Shown: positions 21,220 to 31,822, counted from the stretch's first letter. The stretch: DNA of 64,000 bases from Perognathus longimembris pacificus (GCF_023159225.1 NC_063161.1:73002767-73066766); one strand, 5' to 3'. The notes: a model not told the origin generated them from the letters alone. Numbers and translations are program-made.

Positions 21220-21463
21220 CCCCCCTAAGCTAGGATACAGGTACCATGCCGTTGGTTGAGATGGAGTCCTGCAAACCTCTTTTGGCTCAGGCTGGCCTCA
21301 AACTGTGGTCGTCCAATGTCCATCTCCCAAGTAGCTAGGATTCCAGGCTTGAGCCCCGGCGCCCGCTTAGATTGAGTCTTTTTCCCCTGCCCAGGGCTGA
21401 GGATTGAGCCCAGGGATTCATACATGCTAGGCAAGTGCTCTACCACTGAACCATGCCCCTGCC
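21220..21463 (-). repeat. B1 and ID-like SINE pair
   Basis: 21220-21363 is an antisense B1-like unit ('caggctggcctcaaactgtgg..aagtagctaggattccaggc'); 21366-21463 an antisense ID-like unit ('ggattgagcccagggattcatacatgctaggcaagtgctctacc'). Confidence 0.7.
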
Positions 21464-21789
21464 ACTACTGACTGAGTCCCTGCCCCCTCCTTCTAGAAGA
21501 CTGAATACAATAATGCTACAGAGATTGAAGTATGCTACCCCAAGGAGAGCATGAGGGGCTGAGAGCAAATGAGATGCAAATGGCAGCCGAAGAGCAGGTG
21601 CCCCTCCCTGGAGCACACACTTGGACAGGAAGGACAACAGTGGGTCAGCAGGTGTGTCTGTAGCCCCTGATCAGCCTTGAGGGGGCATTTCTGTCCTGGG
21701 CTTTCACTAGCCTTTAGCTCGCACCCCTTTCATGTGGATTTGTTTCTAAAACATCTTGTCCCTTTATCTTCCTTGATCTTCTCACTTCC
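21464..21789. other. Intergenic DNA without recognised feature
   Basis: Unique-looking, no gene or repeat recognised. Confidence 0.45.
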
Positions 21790-22125
21790 CGGACAGCTTT
21801 TGTTTTGTTTTGCTTTTCTAATTGGAGACCAGAGTCGCTGGGACTTTCTTAGCCCTGCTGACTTGGAACTTTGATTACAGCCCAGCCCTTGGCACCTGAC
21901 AGTTGGTGCAGAGCTTTTGTTTGGGATAATGAACATGTTCTGGATAGAATGGTGAAGAGTGCACAGCACAAATGGTTTTTTCTTGCTTTTCCCTGAGGCA
22001 GGGTGTCCTGAAGTAGCCACGGCTGGCCTTGAATTCTCACTAGAGCTAAGACTGGCTGTGAAATCAGAATAGTCCTGCCCAGGCCTTCTGATGGCTGGGA
22101 CTACAGATAGGCACCAACATGCCTG
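21790..22125 (-). repeat. SINE fragments (B1-like)
   Basis: Two degenerate antisense pieces: 21790-21900 ('ttctaattggagaccagagtcgctgggactttc') and 21975-22125 ('tggctgggactacagataggcacc'). Confidence 0.5.
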
Positions 22126-22153
22126 GTTTGAATTGCACAGTTGAAAATGATTA

Positions 22154-22385
22154 CAGTGCTGGGTGCCAGTGCCTGTAGTCCTAGCTACTCAGGAGGCCGA
22201 GATCTGAAGATCCTGGTCCAAAGCCAGCCCAGTCAGGAAAGTACCCAGGAGACTCTTATCTCTAGTTAATCACTCAAAAACTACAAGTGTTGCTATGACT
22301 CAAAATGGTAGAGTGCTAGGCTGAGCAATAGAGCTCAGGAATGGAGCTCAAGCCCCAGGACAACCACACCTGCACAAAAACGATT
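22154..22385 (+). repeat. B1-like/Geo composite SINE
   Basis: 'tgctgggtgccagtgcctgtagtcctagctactcaggaggccgagatctgaagatcctgg' to 'gagctcaagccccaggac'. Confidence 0.87.
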
Positions 22386-22529
22386 ATAGTGGTAAATTTT
22401 ATGTCAAGTACATTCCTATGAAGAAGCAAGAGAAAACAAATCCATTCTGAAAGAGACTCTCAGTCAAGCCACAGCAGCTCAAGACTGGCACCAAAAAAAA
22501 GAAAAGAAGACTGCAATTAGTTACAAAGG

Positions 22530-22980
22530 TGAAAAGCAGCTGGTGGCTCACCCTATAGTCCTACCTACCCTGGAGGCGGAGACCTGGAGGGTCAAGATTC
22601 AAAGTCAACCAGAGCAGAATAGTCTGAGACACATATTCTTCAATTCACCTGCAAAATGTAGACTGCGGGTGTGGCTCAAGTGGTGGTGCATTAGGCACAA
22701 GCAAGAAAGCAAGTGGGCATGTGGTCCTGAGTTCAAACACCAGTACTGGGGAAAAAACAAAATTAAAAATTTGCATTTCAGATATGCTCCCATGTGGGCA
22801 TTCTGTAATCCCAGAAGGCTAAGGGAGGATCACAGGTTAAGGCCAGCTCAGGAGGAACCGTTCAGGAAATCCCACCTGTGGTGGTGCCTACTTGTTTATC
22901 CCAGCTATACTGGAAATAAACAGGCGGAGGGCCATGGTTTAGGCTCACCAGGGCATAAATGTGAGACACTACTCAGACAA
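22530..22980 (+). repeat. Degenerate SINE copies
   Basis: 22530-22755 is a worn B1-like/Geo unit ('gtgtggctcaagtggtggtgc..cctgagttcaaacaccagtactggg'); 22780-22980 holds weaker B1-like pieces. Confidence 0.6.
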
Positions 22981-22989
22981 TAACCAAAA

Positions 22990-23450
22990 CAGCTGCATGG
23001 ATGATTCATGTTTATAATCCTAGCTACTCAGGAGGAAGCTGAGATCTGAAGTTCATGGTTCAAAGTCAACCTGGGCGGGCTGGGGATATAGCCTAGTGGC
23101 AAGAGTGCCTGCCTCGGATACACGAGGCCCTAGGTTCGATTCCCCAGCACCACATATACAGAAAATGGCCAGAAGTGGCGCTGTGGCTCAAGTGGCAGAG
23201 TGCTAGCCTTGAGCGGAAAGAAGCCAGGGACAGTGCTCAGGCCCTGAGTCCAAGGCCCAGGACTGGCCAAAAAAACAAAAAACAAAAAACAAAAAACAAA
23301 GTCAACCTGGGCAAGAAAGTCTGTGACAATCTTATCTGCAATTGACTACCAACAAGATGGAAATGGTGCTGCCAGTAGCTCAAAGTGATAGAGCATTAGC
23401 CTTGAGCACAAAAGCCCAGGGACAGCACTCAACAGGCACAAAACCAGGAA
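22990..23450 (+). repeat. B1-like/Geo SINE interrupted by a younger SINE
   Basis: Left part 22990-23076 ('ctagctactcaggaggaagctgagatctgaag..ttcaaagtcaacctgggc') continues at 23298 ('aaagtcaacctgggcaagaaagtctgtgac..'). The gap is exactly an IDL-Geo element plus duplicated target. Confidence 0.9.
23077..23297 (+). repeat. IDL-Geo SINE with 15-base target duplication
   Basis: A complete, little-diverged copy with 'cctcggatacacgaggccctaggttcgattcc' in the left half and a CA6-type tail. 'aaagtcaacctgggc' occurs at 23062-23076 and 23298-23312. Confidence 0.97.
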
Positions 23451-23679
23451 ATAGTGGGTAAAGTTTTTACCTAGCAAGTGTACAGGCCACAGTTAAAATG
23501 TCAGTACTTCCAAAAACAAACAAAATATACTTTCAGAAAAAGCCCATCCATCTGACTTTGCAAAAATACCAGAAATCACCCAAATGTCCATTGTGAGGGA
23601 ATTGAATTAGAAGAATATATACAGTACTATTTCAATTCTACACATTTTTACCATTTAGGGTTTTTGTTTGTTTATTCCA

Positions 23680-23884
23680 GCTTTGCTACCCATGGGGCTT
23701 AAACTCAGAGCCTGGGCATTGTGTCTGAGCTTTTTTGCTCAAGGCTAGGTTCTACCACTTTGAGTCACAGCTCTATTTCTGGTTGTCTGGTAGTTAATTG
23801 GTGGTAAGGGTCTCATGGGCTTTCCTGGCTGGCTTTGAACTTTGATACTCATATCTCAGACTCCTGAGTAGCTAGGATGACAGG
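23680..23884 (-). repeat. B1-like/Geo SINE that hosts the ERV
   Basis: Antisense copy ('ggggcttaaactcagagcctggg'..'gtagctaggatgacagg') that stops at the ERV 5' LTR. The expected next bases ('tatgagcc') are found at 31828, after the 3' LTR. Confidence 0.88.
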
Positions 23885-24295
23885 TGAAGAACTTTCCTCT
23901 CCCTTCTAGGCCCATTCTTTCTATGTATCTAAAGATGGAATATGAAGGATTGATTCTTGCCTCATTCCCAAGGTCAAGCAAGACAACAAGCTTGATCATC
24001 TGCCTGTCCTCAGGCAGTTCCAATCTGGGATGGGCCAGGGACTTCACTCTGGTGCTCAGGGGACAACAGCCCCTCACCCCAGGTGGAGCATTCCACTGTG
24101 GGGCAGGTCAAGGACATCATCCTGGGACCAGAACCCATTTTCTTGGTTTCTATTTCCTTGTTAAGCCCTATGTAAGTCCACCCCCAAACCCAGTCAGCAG
24201 CACAACCTCCACACCCACGGGTAGGTCTGTGCCCCTTGCCTGCTGATGATTCAGTCCAGCCTATTCCTTTTCCATTCTCCTCCATTTTCCCAACA
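23885..24295 (+). repeat. ERV 5' LTR
   Basis: Starts TGAAG and ends CCCAACA; aligns along its length with the 3' LTR at 31396-31822. It lacks the 23-base segment that holds the poly(A) signal in the 3' LTR, and the TATA-like site has changed to 'tatgtaag'. Confidence 0.92.
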
Positions 24296-24297
24296 TA

Positions 24298-24315
24298 TGG
24301 TGCTGAAACCCAGGA
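24298..24315 (+). promoter_or_regulatory. ERV primer-binding site, tRNA-Phe type
   Basis: Two bases after the 5' LTR, TGGTGCTGAAACCCAGGA matches the complement of the tRNA-Phe 3' end with two differences. This sets the priming tRNA group. Confidence 0.8.
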
Positions 24316-24839
24316 GAGGAAAAGCGTCTGGAGTGACTGGGTCCTTCCACCTGCCTGCTGGCCGCCTCTCATCCAGCCTTTTTCCTTCTCTTTCCAAGGC
24401 CTTTCTCCATCAGGAGCACAGAGCCTTTGGCGCTTACTTTGGGCTAAACAGCTGCCTGAACGGACTCCGTGGCCTTTGCCTCCGTAAGTGCCTCATGGAC
24501 AGCCACCCCACGTGGCTTGAGGTATTATTGCCCCCTGCATAAACCCAGAAAAGGCCTCATCTCTCCCCCTGTTCTTTCTCCCTCACCTGTCCCCAGATTC
24601 TGATCTCCAGGCAGGAGGCTCTTCACTGTTTGACCGACTCCACCCACCACCACCTAAAAGCCTTCAGGACAAGGTAACCATCTGGGTCTGTGGCAGAGGC
24701 ATCCCCCCAACACAGACCTGGGGACTCCAGGAGTCCCCTGCCTTCCTGTCTGTAGGGTCCCCAGAGACTCCAGGAGTCTTATCCGTTCCTGAACCTCTGA
24801 CACCCTTTAATTAGGACTTTGGGGATGCCCTCTCCTAAT

Positions 24840-25520
24840 TATTGGGATCCTTCTTTCCATTTGCCTTCCCAAAGCCTCAGGGATACCTGAAGTGGCGGGA
24901 CAGGTTTCATAGTCCTACCAAATTTTCCAAATTGTCTCCCAGAGACGCCCCACTGGCATGCCTGTGGTCTAACCTTAAGACTCTTGGGCTAACCGATTTA
25001 CAGTCAAAGAAAACTGATCTGTTTGCCTACCACGATCTGGCCTCAGTTAAACCATGGCCACCATTGGCCTGAATTCTGAACCTCAATTTTACTCTTACTG
25101 ATTTAAACACTTCTCTGACGCAACAGCGAGGGGCCCGAGGTCCCTTACCTACACCTGAGCCCTCCTCTGCCTCCATTCCAGAGAACCCCCACTCCACTCA
25201 TCCTATTCTGCCCACCAAGTCTTTCTCTGGCCTCCGTTGAAGTCCGTCTCCTCTGCTCTCCTGCCTCGCTCACCAAGTCCTTCTCCCCTTCTCCGCTGGA
25301 AGCCTCCTAGCTTGCCTTGTAGCAATCTCCATCTCCTCCCTCCTTTCTGTCTGTCTGTCTCTCTTTCTGACCTCCAGACCCGAGGTCATTTACCATTACA
25401 TCACCTCCATTCCCACTGACAGCCCTGGTGCCCTTGAGAGTGAGATGCAGGCAGGGTTCCAGGGACCCCCTGTAAGTTCCCTCTTTAAAGGCTAGCCATC
25501 CTGGGTCAATAGTTCCATAA
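24840..25520 (+). pseudogene. ERV gag remnant
   Basis: An open stretch near 24842-25072 contains 'PLACLWSNLKTLGL', a pattern like the matrix region of gamma-type gag proteins. Frames are short and interrupted. No later gag domains are clear. Confidence 0.5.
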
Positions 25521-25762
25521 GCCCAAGTCTTCTCTTTCCTGGCTCCTGTAACCACATTCCTCCTCTCTTTAGCCACTGGATACTCTAAGTAAAAACTGTC
25601 TGCTCCAAGAAAACTTCTTCCATTTACCTTTGCCCTCTCTTACTATTTTTCCTCCACTTCAAAATCCTATAGCATACCCAAAACAAACCTATTCCTTTTG
25701 TCTTTTGGACTCAGACACTAAACAATTCCTTGTCTCTCTCTCTCTCTCTCTCTTTTTTTTTT

Positions 25763-25957
25763 TTTTTTTTTTTGCCAGTCCTGGGCCTTGGAATCAGGGC
25801 CTGAGCACTGTCCCTGGCTTCTTTTAGCACTCTACCACTTGAGCCACAGCACCACTTCTGGCCATTTTCTATATATGTGGTGCTGAGGAATCAAACTCAG
25901 GGCTTCATGTATACCAGGCAAGCACTCTACCACTAGGCCATATTCCCAGCCCCCTGT
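25763..25957 (-). repeat. IDL-Geo SINE in ERV
   Basis: Antisense, preceded by a (TC)n/T-run; 'gccagtcctgggccttgg..gtgctgaggaatcaaactcagggcttcatg..gccatattcccagcccc'. Internally shortened. Confidence 0.93.
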
Positions 25958-25998
25958 CACTTTCTTCTTCTTCTTCTTTTTATTATTATTATTATTTC

Positions 25999-26206
25999 TT
26001 TTTTTTTTTTTTTTGGCCAGTCCTGGGCCTTGGACTCAGGGCCCGAGCACCGTCCCTGGCTTCTTCCCGCTCAAGGCTAGCACTCTGCCACTTGAGCCAC
26101 AGCGCCGCTTCTGGCCGTTTTCTGTATATGTGGTGCTGGGGAATCGAACCCAGGGCTTCATGTATATGAGGCAAGCACTCTTGCCACTAGGCCATATCCC
26201 CAGCCC
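25999..26206 (-). repeat. IDL-Geo SINE in ERV
   Basis: Second antisense copy close behind the first, after a (TTA)n/T-run; 'gggaatcgaacccagggcttcatg..gccatatccccagccc'. Little diverged. Confidence 0.95.
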
Positions 26207-26791
26207 TAATCTGTGAAATTTTTGTATGCTGGAAAAGTTTTTGTTTTCTAACTGACCATGTGGTTCCATCATGATTGGGCAAAATAATTATTTTGTCACT
26301 GGAATTCCAGAAAACTTAACTCTCGTCCATTCCTTTCTAATTTTACCTCAATGCTCCCTACCTTTATTAGGAAGGGACTTGCTTTCTAGACTTAAAAGTT
26401 TCCTTATATATACGCCCCTAAAATCCACCACTGTTTTCCTCCAACAGATGAAACCAGACCTGGGTGAGCTCCCTTCCCAAACCCAATCCTCTGCCTTCCC
26501 TCCTCCTCCCTGGAGCAAATCTCCTAATCTGGGACACTTCATACCCTGCTGTGGCCTCCCACCACAGACTGGTCCTTATCGCTCTTAAAGACCCTACCAA
26601 TGTTGTAAACCAAGACCAATACCCACTTTCTCTCGCTACCCACCGAGAGCCTATTATCCTCTGCCTTCTCTCAGCCTCTCTCCTAACTCCTATCCATTCT
26701 CCTCATAACACTCCAATCCTGGGAGTCAAAAAGCCAATGGCTCTTACTGCTCTGTTCAAGACCTCCAAAAAATTAACCAGGCAATGGTCTC

Positions 26792-27081
26792 TGAAAGGAT
26801 CTGTCCCAGCCATGCTAGGGGACCATGAGGAGATAGTCACAGACAGGAGAAGAAGGTTTATAAGGTTTATTAGTGGGGCCATATCTCCCATGGGAGAGGG
26901 AGCAACATGGCGGCTGCACCTTATCCAGGTGGCAGCTTCTCTGGAGCTAAAGGGGAAGTAGGTAGGTCTTAATGGTGAGTAGCAGTGGCTCATTATAGTT
27001 CTAGAGCAGGGAGTTTAGGTATGGGTGGATCTGGGGGCTAATGGGAGGAGCTGAGGACCTAAGGTGGGGGAAATGCTAACA
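26792..27081 (-). mobile_element. Solo LTR inside ERV pol (antisense)
   Basis: A 290-base block, read on the minus strand as TGTTAG...TTTCA, flanked by 'gtctc' (26787-26791) and 'gtccc' (27082-27086), a 5-base duplication with one change. The RT reading resumes on the far side. It matches the + strand copy at 27807-28025. TG..CA ends with a 5-base duplication fit an ERV-L/MaLR-type LTR, but the family is not certain. Confidence 0.85.
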
Positions 27082-27806
27082 GTCCCAACATGCTCTGTTG
27101 TGTCCAACCCCTACACCGTCCTCTTCCATATCCCCCTAATTGCTCATTCTTTTCAGTCATTGACCTAAAGGATGCCTTCTACAATCCCCATACACCCCAC
27201 CTCTAGGCCCCTTTTTGCCTTTACCTGGGAAGACCTAGACACCCTCCAGGCCCAGCAGCTAACATGGACCATGTGTTCCCCAAGGGTTCCGTGACAGCCC
27301 CCATTATTTTGGTCAAGTCCCCCAAAAGGATTTAGCCTCATAGATCTCCCCCCAGCCTCCTCCTTCAATATGTAGATGACCTTCTTCTCTACAGTCCTTC
27401 TGCTTATCTAAACCTCAAACACTCTACTCTCCTTCTTAACTCCCTTTCTTCCTAGGGCTATAGGGCCTCCAAAGACAAAGCCCAGATATGCCAAAGATCA
27501 GTTACATATTTGGGACTAACCATTTCCCAAGACAGACGAGCTATACCTCCCCACAGGGTTCAGGAGCTCCTCAAGTATCCCCTGCTTCAATCCAAGGGAG
27601 ACCTCTTGGCTCCTATCCATCTCAGTCCCCCCAATCTCTCTCAGCTTTTATCCGCCTCAGCTCCTATCTACCAACTTAAGCTCCTATCCACCAACTTAAG
27701 CTCTCTCTGTCCAAGGCCTCTACCCTCTCCCTCCTAGACGTTAACAAACTCTTTTTCCTTTTCTATTTTCTGTCAAAATGGAGAAGACACCTTTTACCCC
27801 CTAGGG

Positions 27807-28025
27807 TGTTAGTATTTTCCCCCCACCTTGGGTCCTCAGGGCCTCCCAGTAGCCCCCAGCTCTACCCATACCTGAACCTGTTGTAGCTATAATTGGCCAC
27901 TCCCACTCTCTACTCAGAACTACCTACTTCCCCTCTAGCCCCAGAGTTAATAAATTTCCTTATAAACCTTCTCTTGTGACTATCCTCCTCATGGTCTCCT
28001 GGGGTGGCTGGGACAGATTCTTTCA
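27807..28025 (+). mobile_element. Solo LTR inside ERV pol (sense)
   Basis: A 219-base relative of the block at 26792-27081 in the opposite orientation, TGTTAG...TTTCA, with perfect 'taggg' duplications (27802-27806, 28026-28030). It lacks about 70 internal bases present in the other copy. The pol connection region resumes right after it. Confidence 0.87.
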
Positions 28026-28869
28026 TAGGGTACCTATCCAAACAACTGGATTTGGTGACATGGGGGTGTCCCCATTGTCTCCAGGTTCTAGCAGCTGTGG
28101 CACTCATAGTTCCAGAGGCCCCCAAAATTTCTCCCCACAGCCCGCTCCACATTCTAACCTCTCACTCCCTTAAGGATCCCCTCAGCCACAAAACCTTTCT
28201 CTCCTTATCTCTCTCCCAAATCTAGACTCTTCATGCCTTTCTCCTTGATGCTACCCTATTCTTTGAACAAACGCCCACTCTAAACCCTGCTACCCTCTTG
28301 CCCACCTCAGCCCAAGAACCATTAATACATTCCTGCTCTGAAACCCTAGATCTCTCTCTAAAACCATTCTCCCACATCTCAGACCTGCCTATCCCTGGGG
28401 CTCCTGACTGTGATGGCAGCTCTCTTAGAGGCTCCCCCTATGTGGCATTATTCAAGGTAACCTGGAGGAACCCAACCATCATGTCTCCTCCCCCACCCCA
28501 TACCACCTCACAGCAGGTGGAGCTGGTCGCTCTAACACAAGCCCTCCACCACGCTGCCAGTTACCATCTATACCAACATCATTCACCCCAACATCCTAAT
28601 TTGGAGGGAGGGAGGATTTTTTTGGGGGGGAGGGAGGATTTTTAACTCTAAAAGGATCCCCTATTATCAATGCCACCCTTATCCGAGACCTCCTGGATTC
28701 TGCACTGCTCCCTATGCAGGCAGCCATCATCCATTGTGGTGGACACCAAAAGGGGAAAGATTACATTTCCCTCCTTCACATCCTTGCAGACTCACAAGCC
28801 CACAGAGCAGCCACTGTCCCACGCAGGATGAGGCCTAGCTCCTCTTCTAGACAGCAGCAGTGAAACCAA

Positions 28870-29288
28870 AAGGAGAGTTAGTAAAGAGAGCCTTGGAAAT
28901 GGAAATCAGGAAACAAGAAATGGTTTCCTCTGGATAAGAAAGGATTTGGAAAGTAACAATTGTCTTCAAGGTGTGTTCCATGGAACTTAAGACAAACCCT
29001 AGAAAGTCTGAGTATGTAGCAGATGGTATGAGTATGTCTTACAAGATAAAGAGCTTGATTTCATTCTTCATGTTCCACCTATAAAAGTGTTTATGTCAAG
29101 GTCCTTCAAATGAACACCTTTTAACTCAAATGCCATTTTTCCTGTTTAATATGTAAGCAGCCTTGGATACAGAGCTAAAAGGACACCAACCCCTGCATTC
29201 TTTGTTGTAGTCACAAAGGCTTAGTGACACCTACAATGTGTTAACCTCAATTAGTATCCTAAAGTATCATATGAAATTAAGAATAACT
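28870..29288. other. AT-rich segment inside the ERV, origin unknown
   Basis: About 420 bases between the pol remnant and a SINE. It shows no retroviral motif in any frame and is more AT-rich than the rest of the ERV. It may be another insertion or heavily decayed integrase/env sequence. Confidence 0.4.
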
Positions 29289-29500
29289 GGGGCTGGGGAT
29301 ATGGCCTAGTGGCAAGAGTGCTTGTCTTGTATAAATGAAGCCCTGGGTTTGATTCCCCAGCACCACATATATAGAAAACAGCCAGAAGTGGCGCTGTGGC
29401 TCAAAGTGGCAGAGTGCTAGCCTTGAGCAAAAAGAAGCCAGGGACAGTGCTCAGGCCCTGAGTCCACACCCCAGGACTGGCAAAAAAAAAAAAAAAAAAT
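29289..29500 (+). repeat. IDL-Geo SINE in ERV
   Basis: 'ggggctggggatatggcctagtggcaagagtgc..gtttgattccccagcaccac', Geo half and A-tail. Complete. Confidence 0.95.
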
Positions 29501-29577
29501 AGTTAAAAAAATTAAAGAGTGACTGTATTTCTATTTGATTTCCTTGTTGCTTTAATTGGAAATAAAAAGAGTTTTTG

Positions 29578-29815
29578 TGGCAAAGATTGCAGTTCAAAGC
29601 CAGCCCAGGCAGAGAAATACCTCTGAAACTCCATCTCCCAACTAACCAGCAAAGAGCCAGGCTGGAAGCATGATAGCTCAAGAGACTCTTGTCTTTAAAT
29701 AACCAGCCAAATGTTGGAAGTGGCATTGTGCCTAAAAGTGGTAGAGTGCTAGCCTTGGGCACAAGTGCTCAGGGACAGTGCCCAGGCCTTGAGTTCAAAC
29801 CTTGAGTCTGAAGAA
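29578..29815 (+). repeat. B1-like/Geo SINE fragments in ERV
   Basis: 'gcagttcaaagccagcccaggcagagaaatacc', then 'gttggaagtggcattgtgcctaaaagtggtagagtgctagcc..gccttgagttcaaacc'. The left end is missing. Confidence 0.75.
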
Positions 29816-29906
29816 ATGCCTACTGAGCCATCCAGCAAAAAGCACCTGGACCTTCAGGCCAGTCCAAATAACCAGGAACCATGGAGTGGATTAAGAGGGT
29901 CACATC

Positions 29907-30335
29907 TGTTATGGGGTTTGAGGGAGGGGATTCCATGTCCCTCCAAGAGTCCACCACTCAGAGACAGTCTCAAGCAAAAAGATGGATTTACTGGGGAAGC
30001 ATAAAGCGAACTGACCGGCCAGGGACACAGCACAGACTCGGGAGCTGAAACTGCGACAGTGAAAAGCGGGCTGACCGGCCAGGGACACAGTGCAGACTCG
30101 AGAGCTGCCACCGTGACCCCGCGCAGTCCTTAAATTGGGGTTTATAAAGGTAAAAGTGTAGCAAAGATGTAGGAGGTTGATGCAGGGGGTAGAGCAAGCA
30201 GTAAGTTCACAGATATAGGAGGTTGACGCAGGGGGTAGAGCAAGCAACAAACAAACAAGCAAGCCACTTACAGAAGCAGAATTTTGGGGTCAGGTTGACC
30301 TAATCAAGATGGCGTCAGCTGTACTCCCTACAACA
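29907..30335 (-). mobile_element. Solo LTR inside ERV (antisense), third insertion
   Basis: A 429-base block whose minus strand starts TGTTGTAGGG and ends CCATAACA. Perfect 'acatc' duplications flank it (29902-29906, 30336-30340). It holds two internal tandem duplications: a unit with 'ctgaccggccagggacacag' at about 30010 and 30070, and one with 'gcagggggtagagcaagcaa/g' at about 30182 and 30228. It belongs to a different family from the other two solo LTRs. Confidence 0.88.
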
Positions 30336-30484
30336 ACATCCTGGTGTCACATCCTAAATGGAGCCACTCTGTCCTTGCCCTTTCTAAATTAACCAGAGCT
30401 GGGAGATCAAGGGAAATAAGAGGCTTGCCCATCTAATGTCCATGCCTGTCTACCTTCTGAGTAGAAATTTACACTCTCATTCTT

Positions 30485-30697
30485 TTTTTTTTTTTTTTTT
30501 TTTTTTGCCAGTCCTGGGGCTTGGACTCTGGGCCTGAGCACTGTCCCTGGCTTCTTCCCGCTCAAGGCTAGCACTCTGCCACTTGAGCCACAGCGCCACT
30601 TCTGGCCGTTTTCTGTATATGTGGTGCTGGGGAATCGAACCTAGGGCCTCGTGTATCCGAGGCAGGCACTCTTGCCACTAGGCTATATCCCCAGCCC
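30485..30697 (-). repeat. IDL-Geo SINE with 15-base target duplication
   Basis: Antisense copy of the young 'ggcctcgtgtatccgaggcaggc' subtype; 'tacactctcattctt' at 30470-30484 and 30698-30712. Confidence 0.97.
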
Positions 30698-30712
30698 TAC
30701 ACTCTCATTCTT

Positions 30713-31110
30713 GCCTTTATTACCTGCTATTTCTGTTTCCTATCCATACTATATAGTCCAGACATCTACTGTCCAGTTATATGGAAATTCCTCCTTCCCT
30801 GTAATAAGCCAGACAGGGATTATGATCCAAATGGAACTTTTCTGCTATGTGCCCGGGGTGTGTTTTCCTGTGTCATTCTTATCAACTAGTCCTGCCACCT
30901 TGTCAGCCTTCTGCTTGCACTCACCATTTTCAAGTTCCTCTCTAACAGGATAACGGCCCTCACTCAGGACACTACCTGGGAGCACGTCAAGGCACTGCAG
31001 GAAAGCAACCACAGGCTTCCCTTACACTGCCCTCCCTGCCCAGCACAGACCCGCACCCTGAAGCCCAGCCCCAGTGACTCCTCAATGCAGAAAAGACCAT
31101 GACGTCCCTC
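30713..31110 (+). pseudogene. ERV env-like remnant
   Basis: A frame around 30710-30950 has spaced cysteines and an NGTFLLC-like string as in gamma-type envelope surface subunits. Matches are short and decayed. It is not an intact gene. Confidence 0.4.
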
Positions 31111-31114
31111 GACT

Positions 31115-31277
31115 TTTTTTTTTTTGCCAGTCCTGGGCCTTGGACTCAGGGCCTGAGCACTGTCCCTGGCAGCGCCACTTCTGGCCATTTTCTGTATATG
31201 TGGTGCTGGGGAATCTAACCCAGGGCCTCATGTATACGAGGCAGGCTCTCTCACCACTAGGCCATATCCCCAGCCCC
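31115..31277 (-). repeat. IDL-Geo SINE, internally deleted
   Basis: Antisense; the segment 'ttctttttgctcaaggctagcactctgccacttgagccac' is missing between 'gtccctggc' and 'agcgccacttctgg'. Confidence 0.9.
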
Positions 31278-31395
31278 AGTCCCTCAACTTTTTATACTAC
31301 TTCAGGGTTTCACATGATGGGAATCTGCTTTGTTCTCATAACTCCATGTTGCTCCCCTCTCAGCACATTCTTTTTATGTATCCAAAGATCCTATA

Positions 31396-31822
31396 TGAAG
31401 GATTTGCCTCTCCCTTCTAGGCCCATTCTTTTTATGGATCTAAAGATGGAATATGAAGGATTGATTCCTGCCTCATTCCCAAGGCCAAGCAAGACAACAA
31501 GCTTGATCACATGCCTGTCCAAGGCAGTACCAATCCAGGCCGGGCCAAGGACACCACCCTTGGTCCCCAGGGACAATAGCCCCTCACCCCAGGTGAAGCA
31601 TTCCACTGTGAGGCAGGTCAAGGACAACCCCCTGGGACCAGAACCCATTTTCTGGTTTCTATTTCCTTGTTAAGCCCTATATAAGCCCACCCCCAAAACC
31701 CAGTCAGCAGCACAACTTCCAAAACCATGGGAAGGTCTGTGCCCCTTGCTGTTCCTCAATAAACAGTCTTCGCCTGCTGATGAGTCCTGCCTATTCCTTT
31801 TCTGTTCTCCATTTTCCCAACA
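31396..31822 (+). repeat. ERV 3' LTR
   Basis: TGAAG...CCCAACA, partner of 23885-24295. It keeps TATATAA at 31678-31684 and AATAAA at 31758-31763. A roughly 35-base near-duplicate of its own start region lies just upstream (31361-31395). Confidence 0.93.

Larger units (their letters stand above)
26281..28860 (+). pseudogene. ERV pol remnant (RT, RNase H)
   Basis: Landmarks in order: LLGRDLL near 26366 (protease/RT border), a GVKKP-type RT motif near 26722, YVDD at 27369-27380 (RT active site), GYLSKQLD near 28029 (connection), a DGSS RNase H motif at 28412-28423, and a CGGHQKG string near 28736. Stops and frameshifts are frequent. Two solo LTRs split it at 26792 and 27807. No functional polymerase is possible. 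Confidence 0.87.
23885..31822 (+). mobile_element. Class I (gamma-like) endogenous retrovirus, broken
   Basis: A fossil provirus of about 7.9 kb, much of it later insertions. Order: 5' LTR, tRNA-Phe-type primer-binding site, gag remnant, pol with the YVDD polymerase motif, an env-like remnant, 3' LTR. The 5-base 'acagg' lies on both sides (23880-23884, 31823-31827). All reading frames carry many stops and frameshifts, and pol is also split by two solo LTRs; a third solo LTR and five SINEs lie elsewhere inside. It cannot encode working proteins. Class assignment rests on the primer site and pol motifs. Confidence 0.9.

Noticed and set aside
25742..26206. T-rich and TTA-rich tracts as possible regulatory sites
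   Set aside because: They are the reversed A-tails of two antisense IDL-Geo SINEs.
30010..30260. Direct repeats that could suggest a CRISPR-like or satellite array
   Set aside because: They are two separate two-copy duplications inside a solo LTR with clear ends and target duplication.
23885..31822. Possibility of an intact viral gene in the ERV
   Set aside because: All frames carry many stops and frameshifts, and pol is split by two solo LTRs; nothing functional remains.
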